DNA from: Avena insularis
Lineage: Eukaryota > Streptophyta > Magnoliopsida > Poales > Poaceae
Length of the DNA: 64,000 nt
Direction of reading: 5' to 3'
Assembly (NCBI GenBank): GCA_023614405.1
Contig: CM042690.1
Location: forward strand, 522,862,293 to 522,926,292
Shown piece by piece: positions 12,230-24,966 of this stretch. A model generated the notes under the pieces. That model was not told the DNA's origin. It made no database searches and saw only the letters and a program-made list of their open reading frames with translations. Numbering within the stretch: the first letter of the stretch is position 1; each line of letters opens with the position of its first letter. Made by a program: the position numbers and the translations under genes.

Positions 12230-13685
12230 TTTGTATGTGAGTTTTGTTGATGCTTACAGTCGTTTCACATGACTTTATTTATTTAAGCACAAATATGTTG
12301 TTTATGATGTATTCATTCAGTATCAAAAGCATGTAAAGTGTCTTGTTGGTCATAAAATCTTACATGTCCAAACTTATTGGGGTGGCGAATATGAGAAACT
12401 TCATCCCTTCTTTCATAGTTTAGGCATCTTACATCGTGTGTCTTGTCCCCACACCCATCAACAAAATGGTACTGCTGAATGAAAACACTGACATATTGTT
12501 GAGAATGGTCTTAATCTACTTGCTCATGCCTCTATTCCATTGTGTTATTGGAATGATGCTTTTGCTACAACATGTTTTCTTATAAATAGGTTGCCTAGTC
12601 GTACCATTGATATGAAGACTCCCCTTGAGCATCTTCCTCGTTAAACTCCTGACTATACCTTTTTAAAGGTGTTTGGATGTGCTTGTTGGCCTCACCTTCG
12701 TCCTTACAACAATCATAAGCTTGATTTTCATTCCAAAAAGTGTGTTTTTCTAGGCTATAGTGCTTTACACAAATGGTACAAGTGTCTCCATGTTCTGTCT
12801 GATAGAGTGTATATCTCTAGGGATGTTATCTTCGATGAGAGTCATTTTCCCTTTGCCAATATGCCCAATGCACACCTCTCACCACCACATATGGAGTCCT
12901 CTTTACTTTCCCTATACCAATTTATGGATATTGCATATGCTCCGCCCTTGCTTGCTAATCATGGTGCAGGTAATCCCCGAGGAGTTTGCTTGGAGCTTCC
13001 CATGCTAGAGGTCCATGTGCCTCATGTCGATCATGCGCTTGTGCCGCATGTCGATCTGGTGCATGGCGTGCATGTCTCTCCCTCGGGCTACACGCCAGCA
13101 TCCGGCTCTGCCCCGGCCTCTCCTTCGCCTGGACCAACCGGTCAGGACGAGCCCACTAATTACGGCTTGCCCAGCCGCGCCCTCATGAGCGACGTGGACA
13201 CTACGTCTCCCACCTCTATTGGGCCTCTGTCACCTCCTCCTGCTGAGTCACCGCCCTCGTCACTAGCAGTTGCACCGTCTTCATCACCCACAGCCGGGCC
13301 GCCACCCGAGCCTGCTGCCCTGCCTCCTGGCCCAGTAACACGGTTGCATCACGGCATTTCACAACCCAAGGTTCGAACTGATGGTACTGTGGCCTGGAAT
13401 ACTGTTCTTTTTGTGTTTGCTACATCAAAGGATACTGCTGAACCCCATGATTTTTGATAGGCTCTCTATGTTCCTCATTGGCACACTGGTATGGAGGCAG
13501 AATTCTCGGCTCTGAAGGATAATGGTACGTGGACTCTTGTACCACCTGTTTCTGGTGTTAATCTGATTGATTCTCATTGGGTTTTCAAAGTTAAGCTTCA
13601 TGCTGATGGATCCATTGAGCATTGCAAGGCGCGTCTAGTTGCTAAAGGATTTAAGCAACGATATGGTCTGGACTATGAGGATTTA
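12230..13685 (+). pseudogene. Copia B integrase and RT N-terminus, inverted segment
   Basis: The plus strand reads a copia integrase core from YVSFVDAYSRFT (about 12235) through YWGGEYEKLHPFFHSLGI, HQQNGTAE and FGCACWPHLRPYNNHKLDF to VYISRDVIFDE. A Pro/Ser-rich linker (13000-13340) follows, then the RT start (WVFKVKLHADGSIEHCKARL, KGFKQRYGLDYED) ending near 13680. Stops at about 12290, 12480, 12642 and 13456 break it. This is the missing middle of copia B in the wrong orientation. About 65 RT residues between YGLDYED and YGLKQ are absent, and so are protease and the pre-integrase domain. Confidence 0.85.
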
Positions 13686-13689
13686 AGCA

Positions 13690-13914
13690 GTAGAGGGGCA
13701 AGCTTGAGCGTGTGCGTCGTGGGAGACCGCCATGGACATGGCGAGTTGACGCTCAGTACCGCTGCCATTGTTGTCGATGTCGAGGAAGTCCTTGTTGAAC
13801 CGGTTGAAGCAACATGACAAGGTGTGGTTAGGGATGTCGCAAAGCTGGCAGATGACATCGCGGTTGCTGCCCTTCTCTTTAGGGCCAGGAGCACCGACAT
13901 GAGGTGGTGCGGGT
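13690..13914 (-). pseudogene. Copia B gag C-terminus with zinc knuckle
   Basis: The minus strand continues the gag frame from 30325 across the gypsy 2 insertion. It holds a CX2CX4HX4C zinc knuckle (CQLCDIPNHTLSCC, about 13850-13809) and then a stretch ending MAVSHDAHAQACPSTA. In related elements that leads into the protease, but here the reading ends at the inverted segment. Zinc knuckles of gag bind the element RNA. Confidence 0.75.
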
Positions 13915-15423
13915 TGATACGTCCATTTTGCATCACTATTCTATATCATAATTTACTGTTATTCATTGATATATTCATATTAAGATTTGATACTTATGTT
14001 ATTTCATCTGTTTTTGCATGGTTGATGACTTTTGGAGCATGGACCGCTGCAGTCAGGATTCTGATAGAAAAGGTGCTGTTTGGAGGCAAAATTCGCGAAG
14101 ATCAGAAAATTCAGGAAAATACATGGAAAATTCTATTTTTCCAGAAGATGAAGATTGTCAGAAGGGGAAGTGGAGATGGGCCACAGGGGGCCCACACCAC
14201 CCCCTGGCGTGGGCAGCCCTAGGCTGCGCCAGCAGGTGGTGTGGCCACCCTAGCCTACTCCAGGCTCTTCCCTCTGGCGTATATTATCCTCCCGAAACCC
14301 TAAGACTTGGGGAGCTAACAGAGAAATATTTCGCCTCCTATGCGGGGCGGAAAACACTGAGAGAGAAAGATCTCTCCGGCAGACAGAATTCTGCCATGGG
14401 AATTCCTTCCCGGAGAGGGGAGATCGTCGCCATCAACACCACCATCAAGCTGGACTTCATCGGGGTCATCATCATCATCACCACCATCATCTCCACCAGC
14501 ACCATCATCACCACTCCATACCACTATAACAATTGGGTTGAATCTTGCATAGTTCTTAGGGGAAACTTTCCCGGTGTTGATTACTCCTTGTAGTTGATGC
14601 TATTGAGTGAACCATTGAATTATTGTTTATGTTCAGATTGTTACATATCATTATGTCATCTCTGATCATGATCCATATGATGTCTTGTGAGTAGTTTGTT
14701 TTGTTCTTGAGCACATGGGAGAAGTCATGTTGTTAGTAGTGGAATTGTGTTGAGAAAGATTCAATGGTTTGATATTTAAGTTGTGGTGTATTTCTTCTAG
14801 TGGTGTCATGTGAACATCGACTACATGAAACTTCACCTATATGGGCCTAGGGGAATGCATTGTGTATTTGGGTACTAATCGTAGGGGTTGCCGGAGTGAC
14901 AGAAACATGAACCCCCGCTAGGAAACCTTTGCACATGGGACGTCAGAGTCTTAGAGTTTAAAGCTGTGGTTAGGTTTCTACCTTAATTACTTTCTTGTAC
15001 TTGCGGATGCTTGCAAGGGGTATAATCACAAGTATGTATTAGTCCTAGGAAGGTCGGTACATTAGCGCAGGTTCACCCACACAACACCTAGCAAACTAAA
15101 GAAGATTAATCAACTATATGAAGCGAAAGCACTTGATGATATTCCCATGTGTCCTTGAGAACGTTTGGTCATCTTAAGTAATGCAACCGGCTTGTCCTTT
15201 GCTAAAGAAAGGATTGGGCCACTTGCTGAATTTATTCTTACTGTCTTTTATTTACTCGTACTTAATTTACCTGCATTATCAAAAACCCCTAAAATCTGTT
15301 TGCTAAGTATTTACAGAGAATTCCTGCTGCAAGCCACTCGCCAACACCTTCTGCTCCTCGTTGGGTTCGACACTCTTACTTCTCGAAAATACTGTGATAC
15401 CCCCCTATACTTGTGGGTCATCA
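13915..15423 (+). repeat. Gypsy 2 5' LTR
   Basis: Starts TGATACGTCC and ends GTGGGTCATCA. It has a TATA-like TATATTAT near 14279 and a histidine-like CATCATCAC microsatellite at about 14460-14515. It differs from the right LTR at roughly 30 positions over the first 420 bases by my count, so it is not a young insertion. Confidence 0.92.
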
Positions 15424-15536
15424 AGACTATTTTCTGGCGCTGTTGCTGGGGAGTGAAGCGCTATTGGAGAGTGGAACTGGTAAAGGAAACTTCTACTGTG
15501 AGTATTGTTTATTTCTGTTAGTTGTTTTATTTCAAT

Positions 15537-15685
15537 ATGGAAAATTTGCTGAGTTTCTTATTTCGTAATGCTACTACCAATGCTAAGGTAGTAGATGAAC
15601 CACCACCTGCTGAGAATGATACTTTTAAAATACCTACAATAATTATTGATTGTGTTATGGATAACTATTATGTTGGATATGGAAC
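15537..15685 (+). pseudogene. Gypsy 2 gag N-terminus
   Basis: An open frame from ATG 15537, 85 bases after the primer site, begins MENLLSFLFRNA and continues 50 codons to the copia C insertion. The same gag resumes at 24240. One copy of the target sequence GGAAC lies on each side of copia C. No stop occurs in this short part. Confidence 0.7.
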
Positions 15686-17392
15686 TGAAGGGAATATGCC
15701 CGAGAGGTAATAATAAAGTGGTTATTATCTTATTCCTTGTTTATGACAAATGTTTATTTTGCAAGCTATAATTGTATTAATTTGGAAATGTTAATACATG
15801 TATGTTTAATAAACAAAAGGAAAGTTCCTAGTTATGCCTCTCTTATAAACTAGCTCGTTAATTAACAAGATGATCAAGGTTTCCTGATCATGGACATTGG
15901 ATGTTGTTAATAACGAGGTCACAACATTAGTGGAATGATGTGATGAACGTTCATCCGAAGTATAGAATTACAATCAAGGTCATTGTGTTTATATTGCTAT
16001 AACATCATACGAAGTAATCCAAGTCCTTAGACCATGAGATCATGTTAATAACTAACACTGGAAGAGTATCTTGATAACATCAAACGTCACACCGTGAAAG
16101 GGTGATTATAAAGGTGGGTTCAGTGCTACGAAAGTGTTATGTAGAGGCTCATGGATCAAGAGTGGGATTTGTCCATCCCGATGACGGATAGATATAATCT
16201 GGGCCCTCTCGGTTATATCACATTCGTTAGCTTGCAAGCAAGTGATGAGATCACTAGAATGTTATATCACGGGAACGAGAAAAGAGTACATGTCGGTAAC
16301 GAGATCAAATTAGGTATGAAGATACCGATGATCGAATATCGGACATGTAATATATCTCGAGACAAAGGGATTTAGTTACTAGCGTTAAAGGTTCTCACGA
16401 TCACAGAAGTCATCGTTGAATGTGTAGGAGTAAGTATGGATCTCCAGGTCCCGCTTCTGATTATTGATCTGAGAGGGGTCTCGATCATGTCTGCATTATT
16501 CGCGAACCGTAGGGTGACACACTTAAGGGACACCGACACTATTTGGAGCAAACATGTTTCAGATAAAGATTTAAGAAAGCGCTGGAATTATTTCAATAGA
16601 CACCAAAACTATTTCGGGTGAAATTGCTTAAATTGGTTCTGCATGTAATATTGAAATGTTGCAGGGGGTTTTATGTGGATGTTTGTTAATTAAAGTAATT
16701 AACAAAATTCTGAATAAAATTAATAAAAGAGTTTTATTAAATGAGAGAGCATTAAATTTGGAGAAATTTAATGCATTTTAAGTGGAGAAATTTAAGAGGA
16801 ATGTTAAGGGGCAAATTTATGTGGAGGGAGTTACCACCACATGAATGAGGAGGTGAAGGGTCACCCCTTGGGCGCCGGCCATGGGGAGGGGCACCCCCTC
16901 CTCCTATAAAAGGCCACCCTCACACCCCTTCTTCCACACACCTCCTCGTGAAGGATCTCTCTCCTCCTCTAGTTATTCCCCATGGTCTCGGATTAGCGAG
17001 ATACATGTTCCCGGTGGATTTATCTGGAATGGAGTTGCTGCTTCCGCTGCTTTGCTAGAGCGACGGACGAAGGTTGTCGGGGTACCAGACATGTGTGCAA
17101 TCACGGATGCACCGCTGCTTTGCGGTGCTGGACTTGGTGGTGCTGGACTTGCTGGAGCTGGATCTGATGGACATGCTGGAGCCAGACCTGCTGGACTTCA
17201 TCACGATCTTAAGATCGGCAAGTGTATGACTACATCATCCAAGAGTTCCATCTTATTAACAAAGCTTTGTTGTCTTCGAGGGTAAGTTCTCTATGGATGT
17301 ATATCCACCCTTTGCTTGTATCTAGTAGATAGATCTTGGCGTATAGTTCACATCGTAGGAAATTTTTTGTTTTCTATGTTGCGAACCCTTCA
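15686..17392 (+). repeat. Copia C 5' LTR
   Basis: 1707 bp, TGAAGGGAATATG to CCCTTCA. A clear TATA box TATAAAAG lies at 16905-16912, after a GC-rich segment. Over the first 300 or so bases I count 13 differences from the right LTR, 11 of them transitions. Confidence 0.92.
16905..16912 (+). promoter_or_regulatory. TATA box of the copia C LTR family
   Basis: TATAAAAG in a C-rich setting. The same box is kept in the right LTR (23748-23755) and in the solo LTR (42783-42790). Position and conservation suggest the LTR promoter; the start site is inferred, not seen. Confidence 0.6.
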
Positions 17393-17405
17393 GTGGTATC
17401 AGAGC

Positions 17406-18680
17406 CTGATCTATGCGTAGGTGCTTTGCACGGGTAGTACACATATGTTTATATGTGGGCGATGATGATCATGTTATTGCATCTTCTATGTATTTTGGAT
17501 ATTGATGGCATAGTGGGATGAAGCGCCCCGGACCAACCTTACATGTCATCGCACATGAGACCGGTTCCACGACTGACATGCAACTAGTTTTGCATAAGTG
17601 GCTGGCGGGTGTCTGTCTCTCCTACTATAGTCAATATCTGATTTACAACGAGTTGCTAATAACTTAGTTATCATCGTTGTGGTTCCATGTTCGTAGGTAA
17701 GACCGGTTCTGTCTCCGAAAGCCCTAAGCCACGTAAAACTTGCAATGGATAAATTAGAGGCGTCTACTTTAGATTGTTGCTGGGCTAGTGTCACGAGATG
17801 GTAATGATGTAAGTTGATGTATGATAGATACCCTTACAACACACTTAACGTGTAAGTTCCATAGACCTTGGCCTTACACACAAAGGAATGATAGAGATCA
17901 TACCACGATGCATATGATGGTGATCAAATGCATGGACCATATCATCCCACTTTTCACATATGATGTTTGCATCTTATATTGCTAGTTTGGCATTTTAGTA
18001 GCATTATAAGATGATCCCTCATTTAAATATCAAGATAAAATGTGTTCTTACTTAAGTATGCGCCGTTCTATGGATCGTGTTTCGAGACATCACGTGATGA
18101 TCGGGTGTACTCGACTCTACGCTTTCATACAACGGGTGTAAGAAGTTTTACACATGCGAGTACTAAGGTTCTTACTTGGCGAGCCTAGCATGTACAGACA
18201 TGGCCTCGGAACACGGACCGAAAGGTTAAGCATGAGTCATACAGTTGATATGATGCCCATATTGATGCTCACCTTTGAAGCTACACCGACTCACGTGATG
18301 ATCGGACTTGGTGTAGTGGATTTGGTTCATGTAATCACCAAAAAGGCACGATGGATGTCGTTTTTGAGTGGGAGTTCATTTCTAATTTGGATTAGTCGAA
18401 CCAAATTTGTCATAAACTAAATCAAAGTGAATTTGCATAATTTGTTGTAGTCATTGGCATCTGTTCACTACCTTATGCTTAGTTTTAATTGAGATAATAG
18501 AACTATAGAATTCTGGATATTTACTTTACAAACTGGTATCGTATTGTTTTGAATGTTAATTTAAAGTTTAGAAGTCCTATTGCAAACTTTCAGCAAACTC
18601 TATCTACTCCATGAAGTTTAATAAGTAGTATTAAATCAAGAGTAAGAATTCCAATGTTAGTATCTAAAGTATCATGTTTG
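17406..18680 (+). other. Copia C leader region
   Basis: About 1.3 kb between the primer site and the first recognisable coding remnant. It contains only short frames, and I see no domain in it. Long non-coding leaders are usual in Angela-type elements, but a decayed gag start cannot be excluded. Confidence 0.4.
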
Positions 18681-21600
18681 CCTCCATGATTATTGATATT
18701 CAAAAGTTGTTTTAATATCAAGATTATCTAGGAGCTGAAAAATTGTTTCAGAAACCATCATGTGTGGAAGATATTATGATATTTGAAACAATGTTTTTGG
18801 TTGCAGTATGATAGAGTATAATTTAGCAAAATACATGTTCTCATATTGTATGAGAATTTGTGAAGGATGGAGATGCTAGGCATCCGGATCTCCCAAAAAG
18901 GTTTTGGGAACTAACATTATACTCGCGATTCTTCCTTATAGGCTATAGTAGCTTATTCATGAAAGTTTTCATGATAAGGATGAATAGAATATGTAAGTAA
19001 AATGTTTACTACACTAATAGATTACTAAAGAATGGATTTTTGAAAGAACACCAAACATTTGATGATGGTGATCCACTTCAAAGTGCAAGTCCAAAGGTAT
19101 TAGTATTTGACTATATATACTTTGTACTATGTGTCATGTGAATGACACCACTATTGATGTTAATAGATTCTTTTAAAATAAAAGGAATTGTTGAAAGAGA
19201 ATCTATAAATATTTGGCAGAAAAGAAAAGGTTGGAGATGTCCAACTTAGGTATATAGAAGATATACATGTTATGGATGTATTCCTTGCTTGTTAAACAAT
19301 GTGGTTCTGAGGTATTGGATACTGGTATTGGATACAGAATTGGTTGGTGTGAAGTGTCATACAGATCAACACAATTCATGAACTACAACGGCCTAAGTAA
19401 CTAGCAAGAGAATAAGTGATGATGTTCATCAAAAACAAATAAAATGTTATTGTGTTTTTCGTTGTCGTCAAACCTTGCCTTCAAGATTTTTTTTAATAAT
19501 TGTTATTTTGTTTCGGTATTATGAGAACAATGGTTGTTCAAATAATTACCGTATTCCATAAGGGATGGATGAACTTTTACAAGTCTAGTTGGAGAAATCA
19601 CATCCATAAACATTATTGCTAAAATGCCGTAACACAAATGATTGGAAGACCATTTATGAAGTGACATCGTTGTTTGAATTATATTGGAAAGTAAACATGA
19701 AGAAACTCCATATTGATGGATTTTTGGAGTCTTTTGATTTTGATCAATTGACGCTTGTGAAACTTTCCTCGAGATAATTGAAACTCCGTTCATAGGCCAA
19801 AGAGGAACGGATGACTAGCTTATTGGAAATTGTGCATACTGATGTGCATAGTCCATTATGTGTAGCCATATGCGATGGATCTTTTTGCTTCATATGCTTT
19901 CTCCAGAAATTTGAGTGAATATATCTATATATTTACTTAATAAGGAAGAAGTATGAAACATTTGAAAATTGTTCAAAGACTTTCAAGATGAAGTGGAAAA
20001 TCATTGTAACAAGAAAATGAAGAGTTTATGATTTGATCATAAAGGAAGATATTTGAGTTACAGGTTTAGCAAAACACCTAAGATTTCAAGAATTGTTCCA
20101 TGAATTTGCATTTCCCGATAAACCACAAGAGTATGGTATGTTCGAGAGATCAAATCAAACCTTGTTTGACATGGTAAGATCAAAGGTGTCATTTATAAAA
20201 CTGCCGTTATGTTTTAAGGATTAAAGCTTTAGAGACTACCGCTTTTACACTGAAAATAGCACCATCGTGATCCGTTGAAATGACACCATATGAGTTATGG
20301 TTTGGGATAAAACCTGAATTGTCTTTTCTTAAATTTTGGTATGCTATGCAAAAGTAAAATGTTTACAACCAAAGTCAGATAAGCACGTCTTTGTAGGTTA
20401 TCCCAAAGAATTTGTTGGGAATTCCTCCATAACACCGAGGACAAAAGAGTTTGTCGCTTGGAACGTCAAGTTCCTTGAGAAGGAATTTTTTGTGAAAAGT
20501 TAAGTGGGAGGACAATAGAACTTTGATAAGGTTGTTGAACCTTAGCTATATGTGCTAAGTAGCGCAGCGCCGGAAAGTGTCCTGGTGGCAGCCACAATGC
20601 TCATGGCTCCCGTGATTACAAAGGGTGTGATCTTGGAGATTAGAGTTCCTATTGAACCATGTGGGTCGGTAAGAATAAATAGTAAGATTTGAAACATAAG
20701 TCGTTATTGTTTTGACAATGATGAACCGACTGCATGCAAAGAAGCGATGATGGTCCCTGACTCCATAAAATGACTAGAAGTCATAGAATCCGTGATAGTA
20801 TCCATACACAAGAAATCAAGTTTCTGAACTTGGAAGACCCTCTGGAAAGGCGTGAAGCCTATCGGTCATGTTTGGATCTATAAAGAAATAGACATGGATG
20901 TTTAACATCTATGAAATAGTCGACATGTCAGAAAGAAGTTTACGGCAATGTTCAAGGAGTTGACTATGACAAGATTTGATCTTTCATAGCGATATTTAGT
21001 CTTGACGGATTAATGTAGCAACCACTACATATAATTTGGTATATGGTAGTTGAATAAACAAAACAAGGTTCTTCTAATAGAATGGTTACCTAGGACGTGT
21101 ACATGACACGGTCCGAAGGGTTTTTGTTAATTCAAAGGGTGCTAAAAGGGCATGCAAATTTCAATAGTTGAAGTGAGCATAGCGGAGTTGGAATCTTGAC
21201 CATGATGAAAATGTTAAAGGATTTTAATTTCATCGGAGATGATAAAGATGCTTGCATTTGCAAGAAATTAAGTGGGAGCGCTGAGACAAATTTCCAATAC
21301 ATTATGCAGAGTACATATTGTTGATTGTAAATGATGTATCTTTTATTGACAGAAGTTAAGGATTTCATTAAAATAGGATTTCGATGAAAGACTTGAGCAA
21401 AACCGGAATATTTGGCATCAATATCTATATGGATAGATTGAGGCGTTGATATGGTTGTGCCAGACATACATATATGAGATATTGAAAGGGTTAAATATGG
21501 AAACAACAAGAAAGATTCTTGCTGCATGGAAAGGATTGTATCAAGATTCAAGTGTTTCAACACTTGGTGAGTAAAATCACATGAATATTTTAATCGATTA

Positions 21601-22513
21601 TACTGTGATATGTATATATCCAGATATGTCCTATGCTCTAAATGTTATGAGAACATACTAGAATGATTCATAAGATGATCATTGGACGATAGTAAAGATA
21701 TTCTTATGAGCTTTGGAAGAACTAAGAATATATCATGTATAAGTGACAAATAGTTAAAGGTAGTTCATTGTAAAGTGTTACATTGATACTAGTTTTGTCA
21801 CAAGATACTACCTCTGTTCGGGATTATTAGTCCCAAGGGCCAAGTTGCTAATACCAAGACACTCCTTAACTCTCTCTCATTATTCTTTGCATGCACCAAT
21901 AGTCTTACATGCATGAGAGAAATGAGAGGAAAAGGAAAACATGCATTGGATGAGAGAGACTAATAAATGAGATAACCCTTATAATCTTAAACAATATAAA
22001 AAAGCTCTCCGGATCTATAATCCCAAACAGAGGTAGTAAAAATTAAAATTTATCTCAATTTAGACTATGGGTGGCACAATGTAAAAGAAAGGATATTCCA
22101 TGATGGATTTGGATGAGTTCCAAAGTTGAGACATTGTGACGGATACTACAACAAAAGGCTAAGTATATGACTGCTATAGTAGCAGCAAAGGAGGGAATTT
22201 GTGTTAAGTAGTTTGTTATCAAACTAGGTGTGGTTCAAAGTGCACTAATACTATGAAGATATATTGTATGACAATAGTATCAACATATTTTAACCCGAAC
22301 CAACTAAAGGTCTCACCAAAGGACCAAATTTATATAATGCCATCTCATTTGAGAATGAGTGATGCGTAGAGGCGCAAAGACATGCAAATACACACGGATC
22401 TGAAACTGTCATATCCGGTGATTATGTTAACCACTAGCAATCGCGTATATGCAACACCAGGAAGCCATAGGTGTTCAATACACAAAGTTTTTTCAAACTA
22501 GATTATTGACTCT
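18681..22513 (+). pseudogene. Copia C gag-pol remnant
   Basis: Heavily broken copia coding DNA in the expected order. Recognisable pieces are an integrase stretch with IVHTDV-like and FERSNQTLFDMVRSK readings (about 19830-20200), an RT start with GVKPIGHVWIYKEIDMD (about 20846-20900), a late RT part (about 21260-21560) and an RNase H piece with YMTAIVAAKEGICVK (about 22160-22205). Stops and frameshifts occur every few dozen codons, so no protein can be made. The RT start motif is typical of the Angela clade. Confidence 0.75.
21808..22036 (+). mobile_element. Stowaway-type MITE
   Basis: A 229-bp element with inverted ends: CTACCTCTGTTCGGGATTAT at the left and its near complement (ATAATCCCAAACAGAGGTAG) at the right. 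TA dinucleotides flank it (21806-21807 and 22037-22038), as expected for Tc1/mariner-type MITEs. It has no coding capacity and would rely on a mariner transposase. It lies between the RT and RNase H remnants of copia C. Confidence 0.88.
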
Positions 22514-22529
22514 AGTGCAAGTGGGAGAC

Positions 22530-24234
22530 TGAAGGGAATATGCCCGAGAGGCAATAATAAAGTGGTTATTATCTTATTCCTTGTTTATGATAAATGTTTA
22601 TTTTGCATGCTATAATTGTATTAATTTGGAAGCGCTAATACATGTGTGTTTAATAAACAAAAGGAAAGTTCCTAGTTATGCCTCTCTTATAAACTAGCTT
22701 GTTAATTAACAAGATGGTCAAGGTTTCCTGATCATGGACATTGGATGTTGTTAATAACGAGGTCACAACATTAGTGGAATGATGTGATGAACATTCATCT
22801 GAAGTATAGCATTACGATCAAGGTCATTGTGTTTATATTGCTATAACATCATATGAAGTAATCCTAGTCCTTATCCCATGAGATCATGTCAATCACTAAC
22901 ACTAGAAGAGTATCTTGATAACATCAACGTCACACCATGAATGGGTGATTATAAAGGTGGGTTCAGTGCTACAAAAGTGTTATATAGAGGCTCATGGATC
23001 AAGAGTGGGATTTGTCCATCCCGATGACAGATAGATATACTCTGGGCCCTCTCGGTGATATCACATTGGTTAGCTTGCAAGCAAGTGATGAGATCACTAG
23101 AATGTTATATCACGGGAACAAGAAAAGAGTACATGTCGGTAACGAGATCAAACTAGGTATGGAGATACCGATGATCGAATCTCGTACATGTAATATATCG
23201 CGAGACAAAGAGATTTAGTTACTAGCGTTAAAGGTTCTCACGATCACAGAAGTCATCGTTGAATGTGTAGGAGTCAGTATGGATCTCTAGGTCCCACTTC
23301 TGATTATTGATCTGAGAGGGGTCTCGATCATGTCTGCATTTTTCGTGAACCATAGGGTGACACACTTAAGGGACATCGACACCATTTGGAGCAAACATGT
23401 TTCAGATAAAGATTTAAGAAAGCGCTGGAAATATTTCAATAGACACCAAAACTATTTCGGGTGAAATTGCTGAAATTGGTTCTGCATGTAATATTGAAGT
23501 GTTGCAGGGGGATTTATGTGAATGTTTGTTAATTAAAGTAATTAACAAAATTCTGAATAAAATAAATAAAAGAGTTTTATTAAATGAGAGAGCATTAAAT
23601 TTGGAGAAATTTAATGCTTTTAAAGTGGAGACTTTTAAGAGAAATGTTAAGGGGCAAATTTATGTGGAGGGAGTTACCACCACATGAATGAGGAGGTGAA
23701 GGGTCACCCCTTGGGCGCCGGCCATGGGGAGGGGCACCCCCTCCTCCTATAAAAGGTCACCCTCACACCCCTTCTTCCACACACCTACTCGTGAAGGATC
23801 TCTCCCCCCTCTAGTTATTCCCCATGGTCTCGGATTAGCAAGATACATGTTCCCGGTGGCTTTATCTGGAAAGGAGTTGCTGCTTCCCCTACTTTGCTAG
23901 AGCGAGGGACGGAGGTTGTCGGGGTACCGGACGTGTGTGCGATCACGGATGCACCGCTGCTTTGCGGTGCTGGACTTGGTGGTGCTGGACTTGCTGGAGC
24001 TGGATCTGATGGACGTGCTGGAGCCAGACCTGCTGGACTTTATCACGATCTTGAGATCGACAAGTGTACAACTACATCATCCACGAGTTCCATCTTGTTA
24101 ACAAAGCTTTGTTGTCTTCGAGGGTAAGTTCTCTATGGATGTATATCCACCCGTTGCTTGTATCTAGTAGATAGATCTTGGCGTATAATTCACATCGTAG
24201 GAAATTTTTTGTTTTCTATGTTGCGAACCCTTTA
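22530..24234 (+). repeat. Copia C 3' LTR
   Basis: 1705 bp, collinear with the left LTR; starts TGAAGGGAATATG and ends CCCTTTA, where the usual final CA has become TA. The TATA box is at 23748-23755. Confidence 0.92.
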
Positions 24235-24239
24235 GGAAC

Positions 24240-24966
24240 TATCCATCCTGGTGATCATTTGCTCTTTATACACGAATTATGCGGGTTGTTCAAGTGTACA
24301 GGTATTGCAACAGATCAAGTCAAGAAGAAGTTATTCTCATTATCACTGAAAGGAAGAGCTTAGGAATGGTATAAGCTGCTGAAGAATGATCAAGCTCTTG
24401 AATGGGAGGAAATAGTACCTCTCTTTTATTCAAAATTTTATCCTCCTAGTGAAATTCATAAAGATCGGAATCAAATATACAACTTTTGGCCTCTTGATGG
24501 AGAGAGTACAGCTCAAGCTTGGGGGAGATTGAAGTTACTAATGCTCAAATGTCCTATTCATGAGCTCCCCAACAATATTATTATCAATAACTTTTATGCA
24601 AGGCTCCCTCTTCATGATAAGGATTTATTGGATGCCTCTTGTGCTGGATCACTTACACGCATGGAAGAAGAAGCTAAATGAGATCTTCTAGACCATATTC
24701 AAGACAATGCTTAAGCATGGGAGAATGATAAAGGAAGGAAGTCAGGTATAAATTATGATTATGAATGCATTGAATCTTTTATGGGAACTGATGACTTTCA
24801 AAATATTAAAAGTGCTTATGGTCTAGACTCTCAAGCTATTGCAACTAATTTTAAGGCTTTTGCTTCCTATATTGAAGTTCCTAAAAAGAAGTGGAATAAG
24901 TATCATGAACCATATAAATATGTTGCTAAGTGTGTTCCTGCGAGAAAATACCTTTCCCAGTTAAAG
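24240..24966 (+). pseudogene. Gypsy 2 gag, main part
   Basis: Resumes the gag begun at 15537. The Athila-type gag core is visible: HPGDHLLFIHELC, LFSLSLKGRA, WGRLKLLMLKCPIHELPNN and NNFYARLP. In-frame stops occur at about 24361, 24679 and 24712, and the frame is lost near 24960, after which a +1 frame reads on to about 25170. No protease or pol domain follows. Gag would form the particle and bind RNA; this copy cannot. Confidence 0.8.

Larger units (their letters stand above)
15686..24234 (+). mobile_element. Copia C: Angela/Maximus-like Ty1/copia element
   Basis: An 8549-bp element with LTRs 15686-17392 and 22530-24234 and a perfect TSD GGAAC (15681-15685 and 24235-24239). An initiator-Met primer site (TGGTATCAGAGC, 17394-17405) follows the first LTR, and a purine-rich tract (about 22514-22529) precedes the second. 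The 5.1-kb interior is near full length but its pol is decayed. A Stowaway MITE lies in it at 21808-22036. A solo LTR of the same family is at 41566-43214. Confidence 0.92.

Noticed and set aside
14455..14520. Possible His-rich peptide
   Set aside because: A CATCATCAC microsatellite in the gypsy 2 LTR, present in both LTR copies.
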